This document shows positions 51,901 through 60,000 of a stretch of DNA of 60,000 bases, piece after piece. The DNA comes from Antedon mediterranea (taxonomy: Eukaryota > Echinodermata > Crinoidea > Comatulida > Antedonidae). The position numbers were made by a program, and so were the translations under genes. The stretch lies in NCBI RefSeq assembly GCF_964355755.1, contig NC_092673.1, forward strand, positions 21,273,001-21,333,000, read 5' to 3'. The notes beneath the pieces are model-generated. The model was not told the origin of the DNA, made no database searches, and was given only the letters and a program-made list of their open reading frames with translations. The stretch's first letter is position 1. Every line of letters starts with the position of its first letter.

Positions 51901-54900
51901 CTGAACATTTTTGTAAATTGTTTTGTTGAATATGCAGATGCTATTTTAATGTCACATAATAGTTGTTATTAAAAACTATTTATCTGAGAAAACTGTAATT
52001 TAAAGCAAAAAAAATCAGTAAAATTGCCTGTTTCTGTTGGCTTTTTATAAGTGAAATCATATTTTATAAATATAAGTTTTTCTTATGAAATTGAATAACT
52101 TCCTTAATAACTCACTGCAAAATGGCCTATTCAAAATCTTATTTGTCATGATTTTGGGGGACAATACATCTTTAATCAGACAATGTTTTTTCCTGTTTTA
52201 GGTTCCTGTGTTGTCCTGTTTGCTTTTTTAGTTTTTATAAGCTGCCTTTTCAAGCTTCGCTTTTTTTAAAAATTTTGCCCCTCTTATTTTAATCATATTT
52301 ACTGTCAATTTTTATTTATTATGAAATTTTAAGAGAAATAAATGTTTGGAAGGTGACAATTATTATTGTTATAATATGTGATAAGCACAATCATATTGCT
52401 GTTCTTGTTTGTTGGCCTATTCAAAGTTTGCCCTATAGACACAGAGACCTGACCTGAAATGAAATACATTTTTTTCATTATATATTTTTTTTATCTGTGC
52501 TGTGCCATGCCCCTTTTGCTTTGGCTTGTATTGTTTTAATGAATAAAAATGGTTCTTAGAAGCCAATTTGTAATGCTTTTAATGCAAAGCAAGTAATAAT
52601 AATAATTTGTTTCTTACATCAATAGGTACTACCTATGATTATTTTCACAAGTGCTGTTATCTCAGTGTTATACTATTATGGCGTAATGCAGGCTGTTATA
52701 TCGGCTTTTGCCTGGGTAATGCAGCACACGATGGGTACGTCTGGTGCAGAATCTTTTGCTACAGCGGCTAATGTTTTTGTTGGAATGGTAATTATTATAT
52801 GATTATTATGGTTTAAACATACAGTATGTTCATATTTGTAGGAATAGCTGTTGACATTTAATCCATATTCATTGCTTCTTTTCCATGCTTTCATTTCATG
52901 GCTTAGACCACGGCACCTCTTGCTATCAAACCATATTTACCTCTCATGACCAGGTCGGAACTTCATACGATCATTGTAAGCGGAATGGCAACTATAGCGG
53001 GGAGCGTACTTGGCGTATATATTGGATTCGGTGCTAGTGCCTCCCACCTGCTGTCAGCTTCTATCATGTCTGCCCCTGCAGCTCTAGCCTGTGCTAAGAT
53101 CTTCTATCCTGAGGTTGAAAGACCAAAGTCAATTGCACAAATACAATTAATTGGAGAGAAAAGGTTTGTTTTTTATTAATAAAATCTTATTGACACTTTT
53201 TCATCCAAAATTCATTTATTATACAGTAAGTGTGTAGGAAACATCTGGGTAAATAAACTTTTGAAAACAATAAATAATAATAAATGTTTTCTTTCCTTAT
53301 GTTAGAGAAGAACAGAATGTATTAGAAGCATTGTATGGTGGAGCTAAGGACGGTTTGAAGATTTGTGGCTATGTCCTGGCAAATCTTGTTGCTATTATAT
53401 CTGTATTGGCCTTTGTTAATGCTGTGTTACATGAACTTGGCTATATGGCTGGTGTAGAAAACTTATCATTTGAGGTAAACTTTGAGGTCATGTCAAAATT
53501 ATACTACTGCAGTGACTGCAGCAATTATATTGTTTAGTGCAGTAAAATAATTTTAGTGTGTTTTACCACAAAAGTGTAGGAGACAGTTAATGTGCAGGAG
53601 TAAGCAAATTTAGTTACTGCAGTAACTGGAGTAAAATAACTTATATATCTTTTATTTGTGAAGGCACAATTGCAATGATTTAAATGAAGAACACATGAAA
53701 ATAAATTGATTTACTTTAAACTTCTTTAAAATTTCTTTATAATTCTTTAGTGCTAAATTCTTAATGCTATGATTTTACAAATATCATGTTTGCTGCCCTC
53801 TTTAATGTGATATTCTTTCATTTATTTTTCTACAATAAATTTACAAAATAGTTTGTCGCCCTCTTTGGATTGGTAGGCTATTAGGGTAGTCCAAAATAAG
53901 ACATTAAGTAACTTCCTTTGATTTGTATCTTTGCTCTTCGTCTAACTTTTCGTCTGCCTTATTATTTTGCTTTGGTAAATTTGTTTTTACTGTATTATAT
54001 TCAATGACTAAATGTATTTTTTGTAGTTAATTTGTAGCTACCTGCTTTACCCAATTGCCTGGCTACTTGGAACAGAGCGCAAAGACTGCAGGATAGTTGC
54101 TGAGTTGATTGGTACCAAGACATTCTTAAATGAGTTTGTAGCCTACCAAAATCTTGGCGCTTATCTCGATCAAGGTGCTCTTTCAGTGAGTTTAATACCA
54201 ATTTCTCATTTTCTTAAATGCAGTGCTTAAATCAATTTACAATTATACTTCAATTAATCGATCAATGCTTCAATCAGTCAATTTAATTGCCATTCAAACC
54301 TTTGTTGAGTTATATAGTCAGTGGTTAAATTTGTTTCAGATATACAGTACTTCTGAAAACACAAAACATTATACAATTCTAATATTTCTTTTTAATAGAT
54401 TCGTTCACAAGTCATAGCAACTTACGCCCTCTGTGGATTCTCAAATCTTGGTAGTCTTGGCGTGATGTTGGGTGGTCTTGTTCCGTTGGTTCCAGAACGC
54501 AAATCTGAGATCGCGACTTCATGTCTCCGAGGTTTATTTGCAGCCACTATAGCATGCCTGTTAACGGCAGCAATCGCAGGTGAGATACTTTTACCTGAAA
54601 TAGTACATTCTTTCGGAACTGTGCCTTTAATAGAGATGTCCCCTAAGTGTCCCTTTAATAGAGATATCCCCTAAATGTCCCTTTTACAAAAGATTTCCCC
54701 TAAGTGTCCCTTTAACAGAGATGTCCCCTAAGTGTCCCTTCAATGGAGATGTCCCCTAACTAAGGACTGACTGTATTGTTAATGACTTTTTTTTTGTTTT
54801 TCTTGATATCCCAAGTATTAAAATATTAAGGAGACACTACATGTTCCCTTTAAAAGAAATATCCCGCAATAAGCCTTGTAGTGTTAAAAACATATATTCT

Positions 54901-55418
54901 TCCTTATACTTTTCATGGGAAAGTTTCCGCTAAATAAAAAAGTCCCAGAGTGGTTCTAATACATTTTTTTAAACAGTGGTTTTTTTTTAAACATTTATAT
55001 CTGATTGGTTATTACATAACATTGCAGAAAGGAATATTATGAGTAATATGTAGATTTTAAAATAACACTCCAGCACTTAATTTTGTTGTTTGTGCAGAAT
55101 CCACAATAGACAGTTAAATATTTTTTGTGGTCCAAAATTGCCAAAAGCAAAGGCCAAATTAATTTTTTTTTGTGGAATCAAAATGACCAGAAGCAAAGGT
55201 CAGCCTAGAACACAATGACCAGCCTCAAGTTTGAATACTGTAATATATACATCTTTATTTAGATACCATCGCCAATTATACTTGTTTAAAATTTCCTTAT
55301 CTCAGTGCTGTGTTAAATTTCAACAGGAGTGAGCTTCTTGATCCCATCAAATGAAATAGTTGCCAAATTTTCTCCCCCATGGAGTGTCCACTGGTTGCAT
55401 CCAGTGCGTGTAATATAG
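42972..55418 (+). CDS. slc28: SLC28 concentrative nucleoside transporter (eleven coding exons)
   Basis: Exons: 42972-43070, 46749-46865, 47323-47606, 48804-48960, 50944-51135, 52626-52787, 52907-53163, 53306-53474, 54027-54185, 54399-54579, 55327-55418. All introns are GT-AG and the phases join without a break, giving 622 residues against roughly 650-690 in human CNT1-3. CNTs move nucleosides into cells with sodium or protons. Residues 1-72 are hydrophilic and acidic, as in the animal cytosolic N-terminus. Membrane segments follow from about residue 84. Family signatures include ILRTMPGYIMFQWLGDQVQTF, SELHTI...GMATIAGSVLG, SAPAALACAK, FLNEFVAY (E515) and ATYALCGFSNLGSLG (N548, S551). The last three named residues align with ribose contacts of the Vibrio CNT structure. 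Hairpin 1, however, reads VGMTTAP where characterised CNTs have GQTE(A/S)P, so the base-contacting Gln and Glu are Met337 and Thr339. An in-frame TAG near 42905 precedes the chosen ATG. The final exon, and so the C-terminus, is the least certain part. Confidence 0.93.
43423..44198. mobile_element. Palindrome-ended non-autonomous element in SLC28 intron 1
   Basis: The left end 'agttgagccgccgg' plus 'tttctatgaaacgcc' is mirrored at the right by 'ggcgtttcatagaaa' plus 'ggcggcggctcaact', about 775 bp apart. Inside are weaker echoes (gaaccgccataac; caactgccgcctg). No coding capacity. I could not define a clean target duplication. Confidence 0.65.
44199..45170. other. SLC28 intron 1, unique-looking part
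   Basis: Intronic, AT-rich, with a G-tract near 44412-44422. No further element recognised. Confidence 0.4.
45171..45535 (+). mobile_element. 5S rRNA-derived SINE in SLC28 intron 1
   Basis: The first 115 bp follow 5S rRNA closely: 'taccacgttgaaacaccggt', 'tctcgtcagatcaagatcaa', 'gttaagcaacgttgggcc', 'ggttagagcttgga', 'ctgggaatatcgggtgctgt'. These include the A-box, intermediate and C-box parts of the internal polymerase III promoter. A non-5S body of about 250 bp follows and ends in an A-rich aataaaataaaaaataaa tail. This is the architecture of SINE3-type elements known from fish and other deuterostomes. The 84-codon frame at 45331 is the SINE body, not a gene. Confidence 0.85.
45536..46748. 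other. SLC28 intron 1, 3' part
   Basis: AT-rich intronic DNA leading to the acceptor before exon 2 (ttatttacaataaag). No element recognised. Confidence 0.4.
47640..47915 (+). mobile_element. tRNA-derived SINE in SLC28 intron 3
   Basis: The head holds a box-A-like gtgtggcgcagtgtgttgg and a box-B-like aaattcgaatcc. The body includes 'ccttaggaaaggcactta', 'ctacccaggtgtataaat', 'gtaaagcgcttagaagc' and 'aagctgtatataagaac', and the tail is tattattaagtaag. The 'aagcgctt...tatataa' block near the 3' end is like the conserved 3' domain of deuterostome SINEs, a resemblance I recall and have not aligned. Confidence 0.75.
48477..48676. mobile_element. MITE family D, full-length copy in SLC28 intron 3
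   Basis: Ends are 'aaaggccaatttacacagac' + 'gagc' and the inverse 'gctcgtctgtgtaaattgg' + 'cctta', with further inverse pairing inside (gtaacggtaata / ttatcgttacc; agaatctctgtt / aatacagattct). A right-truncated relative is at 35313..35470. Immediately after it is a (ga)n run at about 48678-48694. The 63-codon frame here is a by-product. Confidence 0.75.
49681..49770. repeat. Short palindromic tandem words in SLC28 intron 4
   Basis: Variants of 'cagttagcagctaacagtta' recur four or five times. Each contains the palindrome ttagcagctaa, so the stretch can form alternate small hairpins. Confidence 0.65.
49945..50117. mobile_element. hAT-type MITE with perfect 8-bp target duplication, SLC28 intron 4
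   Basis: Begins with caggagcgtaacac and ends with gtcattacaccactg, inverse ends related to those at 34205..34397. Flanked by identical octamers ACTCTATA at 49937-49944 and 50118-50125. The interior shares 'ggtttaggaaccctaagt' and 'ttcagccagtgag' with the other copy. Insertion inside an intron of a live gene is tolerated here. Confidence 0.9.
50645..50822 (+). mobile_element. Retroelement 3'-end fragment with ttga(t) tail, SLC28 intron 4
   Basis: Contains 'ggttcctgtgttgtcctgtt', 'caagcttcgctttttt', 'cccctcttattttaatcata' and 'agagaaataaatgtt', ending in ttgattgattgattgata. A second copy lacking the ttgatt tail is at 52190..52347. Short-word tails are typical of LINE-mobilised sequences. The body is too short to name the family. 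Confidence 0.55.
51242..51569. mobile_element. MITE family C copy, SLC28 intron 5
   Basis: Left end 'ttaaagaggtattgtctccc' and right end 'ggggacaatacatctttaa' are inverse. The interior includes 'aatcaaactttgaataga' and a T-run followed by 'ctaatttttggtcaaagtga', as in the other copies. A second, similar right end closes at about 52174, so another decayed copy may occupy 51900-52174. Confidence 0.65.
52190..52347 (+). mobile_element. Retroelement 3'-end fragment, SLC28 intron 5
   Basis: Second copy of the fragment at 50645..50822, aligned over almost its whole length with about one difference in ten bases by eye. It ends in agagaaataaatgtttgg, without the short-word tail. Confidence 0.55.
54620..54760. 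repeat. Tandem repeat, about 30-35 bp, SLC28 intron 10
   Basis: Four or five units of the form 'cctttaatagagatgtcccc' + 'taagtgtc'. The wording is close to that of the array at 15.6 kb, so both may come from one family. It begins just after the exon 10 donor. Confidence 0.8.
54761..55326. other. SLC28 intron 10, remainder
   Basis: AT-rich intronic DNA with T-tracts. 55080-55230 has two variants of a roughly 50-bp phrase ('ccaaaattgccaaaagcaaa', 'caaaatgaccagaagcaaag'). No exon recognised. Confidence 0.4.
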
Positions 55419-56039
55419 GTTAACATAATGTAAATCACCTTTAGTCTTGCGTCCCAGCTTGAGATGCTTACAAACACCTGTAAATCTAGTTTATAATCCT
55501 ATCAACTTGTCTTTGTTGCTTTTTAGCTTTTTTTTATCTACAGTATGTTCACATGCAATTGTCCAGATTGAAAAATCCAACAACATAGTGTGTTCACACA
55601 GCTCGTTCATGATCTTGATAATATAAAGTCTGAATATTAAAAATGTATTGTCCCCCAAAAAACCTGAAAAAGTTTAACAAAATCAGACTTTGAATAGGCC
55701 ATTTCCATAGAGAAAAAACCTGAAAAATAAAGCGTTCTCACATTAATATCTAATGGTTAGACTAACAGTTAGGCTCACAAGCACCTCATAGTAACTGCTA
55801 TAATAATAATAATATATAATAATAATTACATGCTTTATTTAAACATGAAAACATGGCTCAACAAGCAGTTGTTTTTCTGCAAGGCCGTGTATAAAAACAA
55901 AAAGTTCACAAACAAAACTACAATACATTATACTGAAATATAAATACTTATAACCAAAAACTACTGTTTTTTATGTTCATTTATGCTTAAAAATAACTAC
56001 TGAATAGATTAAAAATAAAACTGCCTGGTTTCGAAGAAT
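55419..56039. other. Downstream flank of SLC28
   Basis: Holds one end of a family C MITE near 55636-55720 ('aatgtattgtcccccaaaaa', 'actttgaataggcc') without a clear partner. It could include the SLC28 3' untranslated region. I see no strong polyadenylation hexamer immediately after the stop. Confidence 0.4.
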
Positions 56040-57900
56040 TTGGAGCGTTTTACTTTGAATTTGATTTGAGCGTCCCCAAACAACATGGCAATATTCATGA
56101 TGTGGAGCCATGAGGGATTTAGTTTAGATTGAATTCATTTGGAAGAATGTTGCTAGTCTTTTTTTAGATAGTACAAGCTCTGCAATGCCTTAGATTTGAC
56201 ATGATTAATTTGTGAGGACCAAAAAAGATTGTTATCAAGAATTACACCAAGATGTTTGCATTGATTAACACGAGGGAATGTTCATATCAATTTGTAAATT
56301 AGATATGTTTGATAGTTTTTGCCTTGAGCCTATTTTCATGTATTAAGTTTTCTTAACATTTAAACTAAAAGAAAGTCCTATCAAATCATCATTAATTGTT
56401 GTAGTTAGATTATTAATATTTTTATCTACATAATATATACAAGTGTCATTAGCATACATAGAAACAGTGGATTTATCAACAGCTCTAGGTAAATCATTCA
56501 CATAGAGGAGAAAAAGCAAGGGTCTCAATATAGACACCTGCGGGATCCCACATATACTGTGACATTCATCAGAATTTACTCAATTTATGTTAGTTGAATT
56601 GGAGAGGAACAAATTTATGATATAGGTTTATTGGGTAGACAATTAAATCCATGACATTTTTAATCAGATCAGCTGGTATTTCATCAGTTCCAGTAGCTTT
56701 TTTTGATGAAAGAGAATTAAAAATTGTATAGACGTATTCTACATCAACATTTTCAAAAGTAAATTTGTCAGTATTGTTAAGTATTATTATTAGTATCATT
56801 ATTATTTAGTATTATTACCAGGTGGGTCAACATGAGGAATACTTTTGTGAAGTGTTGAACCTATATGGGTTTGACATGGCAAAGAATGAGGCTGACCAAC
56901 CAGGTGAGGATATCTACAGACTTGTATATTCCAACAAAAGGATATGTGAAATTGTTGGAACATCTTCCTTGAGGGACTGCATACAGTCAGTATATCCGAT
57001 ACGTTGGTCATATCTGTAGAGGACCGAATACATCAATGCTGTTTGCTGTTCCAACAAGACGGTACTATTGTGATCAGTGAATTAAAATCTCTCGTATTTT
57101 AAGTATGGAAATTAGGCAAGCCAAAGCCATTACACAATTGACGAAAATTCTTAACGAACACCTTAATAGGCTATGTGGTGCTGAATAGGTTTTCGACTCC
57201 AGTTCTACGACGTAGAAGAGTAGGATCCCATATGTATGTATGTATATATTTGCAAAGTACTGGTTTAATTTGTTTGAAATATCTTCTAGTTATATCACCA
57301 TTATTAGTTTTAACACTTGCTATGTTTGTATTGTTAGGCTTACCTGGTGCTAGAAATCAAATATTATCCCAAATCTTTTTTGGGTCTTTTGTATTCAGTT
57401 GTTTTGTAAAATAATCATTTTAGCATTGTCTAAGTTCATAATTAACTTTATTTTTTAATTTCCTATATTCAGTTCACATATTTGGTTTATTTTTTCTATT
57501 GGGTCTTCTTTTTAAAACATGTCCTTCTCTCATGAGCTGTAAGACGTTTTGTGTTAGCCACGGGGGCTGTTTTTGTGTCTCATCCTTTTACATTTTATAT
57601 GTGCATTTTTGTTGGCAATATTTAGAAAAGTTTCCTCAAAATCTCAAACAGCATTATCCACATTGTGTAAGTTGTGATTTCTGTCCAGTTTACATTTAAT
57701 ATATCAGTTCTAAACTTAGCTTTATCAAAATTCTTAAAGTTTCTACATTTCTTATATCTGTGTTTTTTATTTACCTTGCCAAATTCAATATAGATAGCCA
57801 AGTGGTCACTCAAGCCGGTATGGAGAACACCACCTTTTTTTACTCTCTCTCTCTGGTGAAGAAACATATATGTGGTCTATTAGTGTACTGGTGTTATTAG
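56040..57900 (-). pseudogene. Decayed LINE retrotransposon (endonuclease end to reverse transcriptase)
   Basis: Read on the minus strand from 57867 downward, pieces of one LINE open frame appear in order. The first is an endonuclease-domain end (LSDHLAIYIEF). A linker follows with a basic KLKNKVNYEL-like stretch. Next comes the start of the reverse transcriptase (SSKKATGTDEIPADLIKN), then its core (SILRPLLFLLYVNDLP ... VSMYANDTCIYY), and last a C-terminal part (QCKHLGVILDN-like, then HHEYC.VVWG). Frames shift several times, stops interrupt, and the catalytic YADD box reads YAND, so the element is dead. The motif order fits a Jockey/CR1-like LINE. A separate plus-strand LINE tail interrupts it at 56816..57235. 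Confidence 0.8.
56816..57235 (+). mobile_element. 3' fragment of a second LINE nested in the first
   Basis: In the plus direction the broken translation reads SNKRICEIVGTSSLRDCIQS, then a W-rich patch (IRW, then a shifted 'GHICRGPNTSML'-type phrase) and RRYYCDQ, then a frame-shifted 'KISRILSMEIRQAKAITQLT'. This looks like the C-terminal end of an RTE/CR1-type LINE polyprotein. It ends near a tatgtatgtatgtata short-word tail at 57232-57248. Orientation is opposite to the surrounding LINE, and the host sequence resumes on both sides, so it inserted later. Confidence 0.55.
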
Positions 57901-57952
57901 TAATATGTGTAGCTTCAGAGATCAGTTCAGGCTCAGTTTTGGTCAGTGACGG

Positions 57953-58113
57953 ATCTAGGATTTTAAAGAAGGGGGGGGGGGTAGGCGGGGGGGCCTAAAA
58001 GTAATAAAATGGAGTGCCGACTTAATTTGATGTCCTATCTTTTGCATTGCAATTTTTGAAATTTAGAGTGGGGGTGGGGGGCTGCTGGGCTGGCCCCCTC
58101 TTGAATCCGCCCC
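57953..58113. mobile_element. Degenerate CAGTG-ended MITE with G-tracts
   Basis: Starts with cagtgacggatctagga and ends with the imperfect inverse tgaatccgcccctg. The interior has two G-rich tracts (57971-58000 and 58070-58082). Flanks show only a partial 8-bp match (gttttggt / gttttgtg), so the target duplication is uncertain. Confidence 0.5.
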
Positions 58114-58550
58114 TGTTGGTTTTGTGGTTTAGGAGGAAATAGAGTAACTCTTGAAGTTAGTACTATTTGTAATACAGTGTAGACATTTCATATGCTTAGT
58201 ATGTTAGTGGACAATTATGGATATCAAACAGTAAACAACATTCATTTCAAATGATCTACTTTCAGCATTTAGTCATTAGATTAATTTAATCCTATTAATT
58301 TACTACAAAACCTGCTTAAGTTCTCCGCTCATCAGATTATCCACGTCATCGTCGGTATTATTGCCGTGGAAGAGGTTCACTATGACCGACTTGTTCATAA
58401 TGTAAGACTGTTTGCAGCGACCGGGTGTGCGTTCCCCACATTTAACAACTAAAATGATATTATGGACTACTTTTTAATATCTGTTTTTTCTTTTTATCTA
58501 TTTTTGACAGACTATTAATAGTGTACATTATAATTCCCCCATTTTAATAA
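58114..58550. other. Intergenic DNA, no gene seen
   Basis: No gene supported. 58548-58566 (tctggatccacccctg) looks like the right end of another CAGTG-type element just before the minisatellite. Confidence 0.4.
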
Positions 58551-58566
58551 TTTCTGGATCCACCCC

Positions 58567-59240
58567 TGAGAGAGTTGTGGGTTTAGGAGTGGGAGGGCGG
58601 GGACATAAGACTTTATGCAGAGAGTTGTGAGTTTGTGAGTGGTAGGGGACATAAGACTGTATACAGAAGGTTTTGGGGGTAGGGACATAAGACTGTATAT
58701 TCAGAGAGTTGTGGGTTGATGAAGGGCGGTAGGGGACATAAGACTGTATGCAGAGAGTTGTGGGTTTATTGGGGGTAGGGGAGTTAAGACTGTATGCAGG
58801 GAGTTGTGGTTTGATGGGGGTAGGGAGATAAGACTGTATAAAGAGAGTTGTGGGTTGATGAAGGGCGGTAGAGGACATAAGACTGTATGCAGAGAGTTGT
58901 GGGTTTATTGGGGGTAGGGGAGATAAGACTGTATGCAGGGAGTTGTGGTTTGATGGGGGTAGGGAGATAAGACTGTATAAAGAGAGTTGTGGGTTGATGA
59001 ATGGCGGTAGGGGACATAAGACTGTATGCAGAGAGTTGTGGGTTTATTGGTGGTAGGGGAGATAAGACTAAATGTAGGGAGTTGTGGTTTGATGGGGGTA
59101 GGGAGATAAGACTGTATAAAGAGAGTTGTGGATGATGGGGGTGGGGATTAGAGGACATAAGACTGTATGCAGAGAGTTGTAGGTTTATTGGGGGTAGGGG
59201 AGATAAGACTGTATGCAGAGAGTTGTGGGTTGATGGGGAT
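58567..59240. repeat. Minisatellite of 46-bp monomers with a 139-bp higher-order period
   Basis: Monomers of about 46 bp share 'ataagactgtatgcagagag' + 'ttgtgg'. Three variants follow in fixed order: one with 'gtttattgggggtagggga', one with 'tttgatgggggtagggaga' and 'tgtataaagag', one with 'gttgatgaagggcggtag' and 'gacata'. The trio recurs at about 58762, 58901, 59040 and 59181, a period of 139-141 bp. The two long minus-strand frames (116 and 124 codons, Ser/Pro/Leu/Thr-rich) are translations of the array and not genes. Confidence 0.92.
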
Positions 59241-59710
59241 TTTGCAACAGGTGTGTTTAACCAATCAACTATCTTTATTCATAGTTTTATAAACAACCTC
59301 TAAAATTGTGCTGTAGTAACATTCAATCTGCAAGATTTAATTTAGATTTAATTAGCATTATTATTATACAATACACAGGAAAAATGACAGATTTATGAGA
59401 GTATATATATATATACATGATGATGAATAAATATCTTTTGCTTGAGGAAAAAAAACAATATTGTTTAGTATGAGCAGGAAACTATTAACTTGTTAGAAAA
59501 GGAACACTTTTGAAATATCACCTGGCTTGTAAAATCATCATGTCTATTAAAAAATCAAAATAATATTCTATATTTAGTAGTTTATTCAAAAGTGAAGAGA
59601 AGAGGAAGACAAACAGTTTAGCAATTATTACATTTACGATTAGTAAATGTATACACATCAATGAACTTAAATAAACCATTTTTTGCCGTTTTAAGCGATA
59701 TATTATATTG
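59241..59710. other. Intergenic DNA, no gene seen
   Basis: AT-rich spacer between two minisatellites, with a tatatatatata run near 59403-59416. Nothing coding. Confidence 0.45.
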
Positions 59711-60000
59711 ACTTAAGCATGCCATACTAACTTAAGCCAATCTATTGCATATACCATATTGACTTAAGCCAACCCTATTGCATATCATACTGACTTAAGT
59801 GTACTGTGCTGACTTAAGTGTACTGTACTGACTTAAGTATACTGTGTTGACTTAAGTGTACAGTGTTGACTTAGGTGTACTGTGTTGACTTGAGTGTACA
59901 GTGCTGTACTTAAGTATACATTGCTTTACTTAAGTGTACTGTGTTGACTTAAGTGTACTGTGTTGACTTAAGTGTACTGTGCTGACTTAAGTGTACTGTG
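59711..60000. repeat. 19-bp minisatellite running past the window end
   Basis: From about 59780 the unit acttaagtgtactgtgttg repeats head to tail with point changes (acagtg, tatactg, acttgag). Before that, longer units of about 31-32 bp share the 'gacttaagcca' start and carry 'tattgcatat'. The array is still going at base 60000, so its full length is unknown. Confidence 0.92.

Noticed and set aside
56343-57867. An active LINE
   Set aside because: Several frameshifts and stops, a YAND in place of YADD, and a nested insertion.
58528-59158. Minus-strand frames of 116 and 124 codons as Pro/Ser-rich genes
   Set aside because: They are translations of the 46-bp minisatellite; both frames repeat the same peptide and have no start context or splice sites.

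Overview
The window reads as AT-rich genomic DNA from an invertebrate animal, most likely a marine deuterostome and perhaps an echinoderm. The supports are intron-containing genes of animal families, several SINE families (one derived from 5S rRNA), a foldback transposon built of short tandem repeats (sea urchin genomes are known for such TU elements), and many copies of the 8-mer TAGGCCTA. The species assignment is inference. No prokaryotic operon, CRISPR array or virus is visible.

Two protein-coding genes are well supported. (1) An EGR/Zif268-family immediate-early transcription factor on the minus strand (coding 22070..19724, two exons, 466 residues). A compact CArG/CRE/octamer/CRE cluster lies about 230-275 bp upstream of its start codon. 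(2) A concentrative nucleoside transporter of the SLC28/CNT family on the plus strand (coding 42972..55418, eleven exons, 622 residues). Its splice sites and phases all fit. Its substrate-binding hairpin carries two substitutions (GMTT where characterised CNTs have GQTE), while the ribose-binding glutamate, asparagine and serine are kept. Two weak coding candidates are also listed: an orphan terminal exon at 31869..32147 (+) and a catalase-N-terminus-like scrap near 16.4 kb (-).

Layout: 1-19 kb is intergenic and full of repeats, including several MITE families, tandem duplications, an 11-bp minisatellite at 11.7 kb and a 1.5-kb foldback element at 8457..9979 with a 5-bp target duplication. 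19-22.4 kb is the EGR gene and its promoter. 22.4-42.6 kb is a second intergenic block with SINEs, MITEs (one hAT-type copy with a perfect 8-bp target duplication), a degenerate PYGQPG-coding minisatellite and the orphan exon. 42.6-55.4 kb is SLC28, whose introns carry a 5S-derived SINE, a tRNA-derived SINE, a second hAT MITE with intact target duplication and several palindromic elements. 55.4-60 kb holds a dead minus-strand LINE with a second LINE tail nested in it, then two minisatellites, the last running off the window.

The two genes show no obvious functional link. I do not see a new multi-gene system here. The strongest leads are the altered SLC28 binding hairpin, the foldback element and the EGR promoter cluster.
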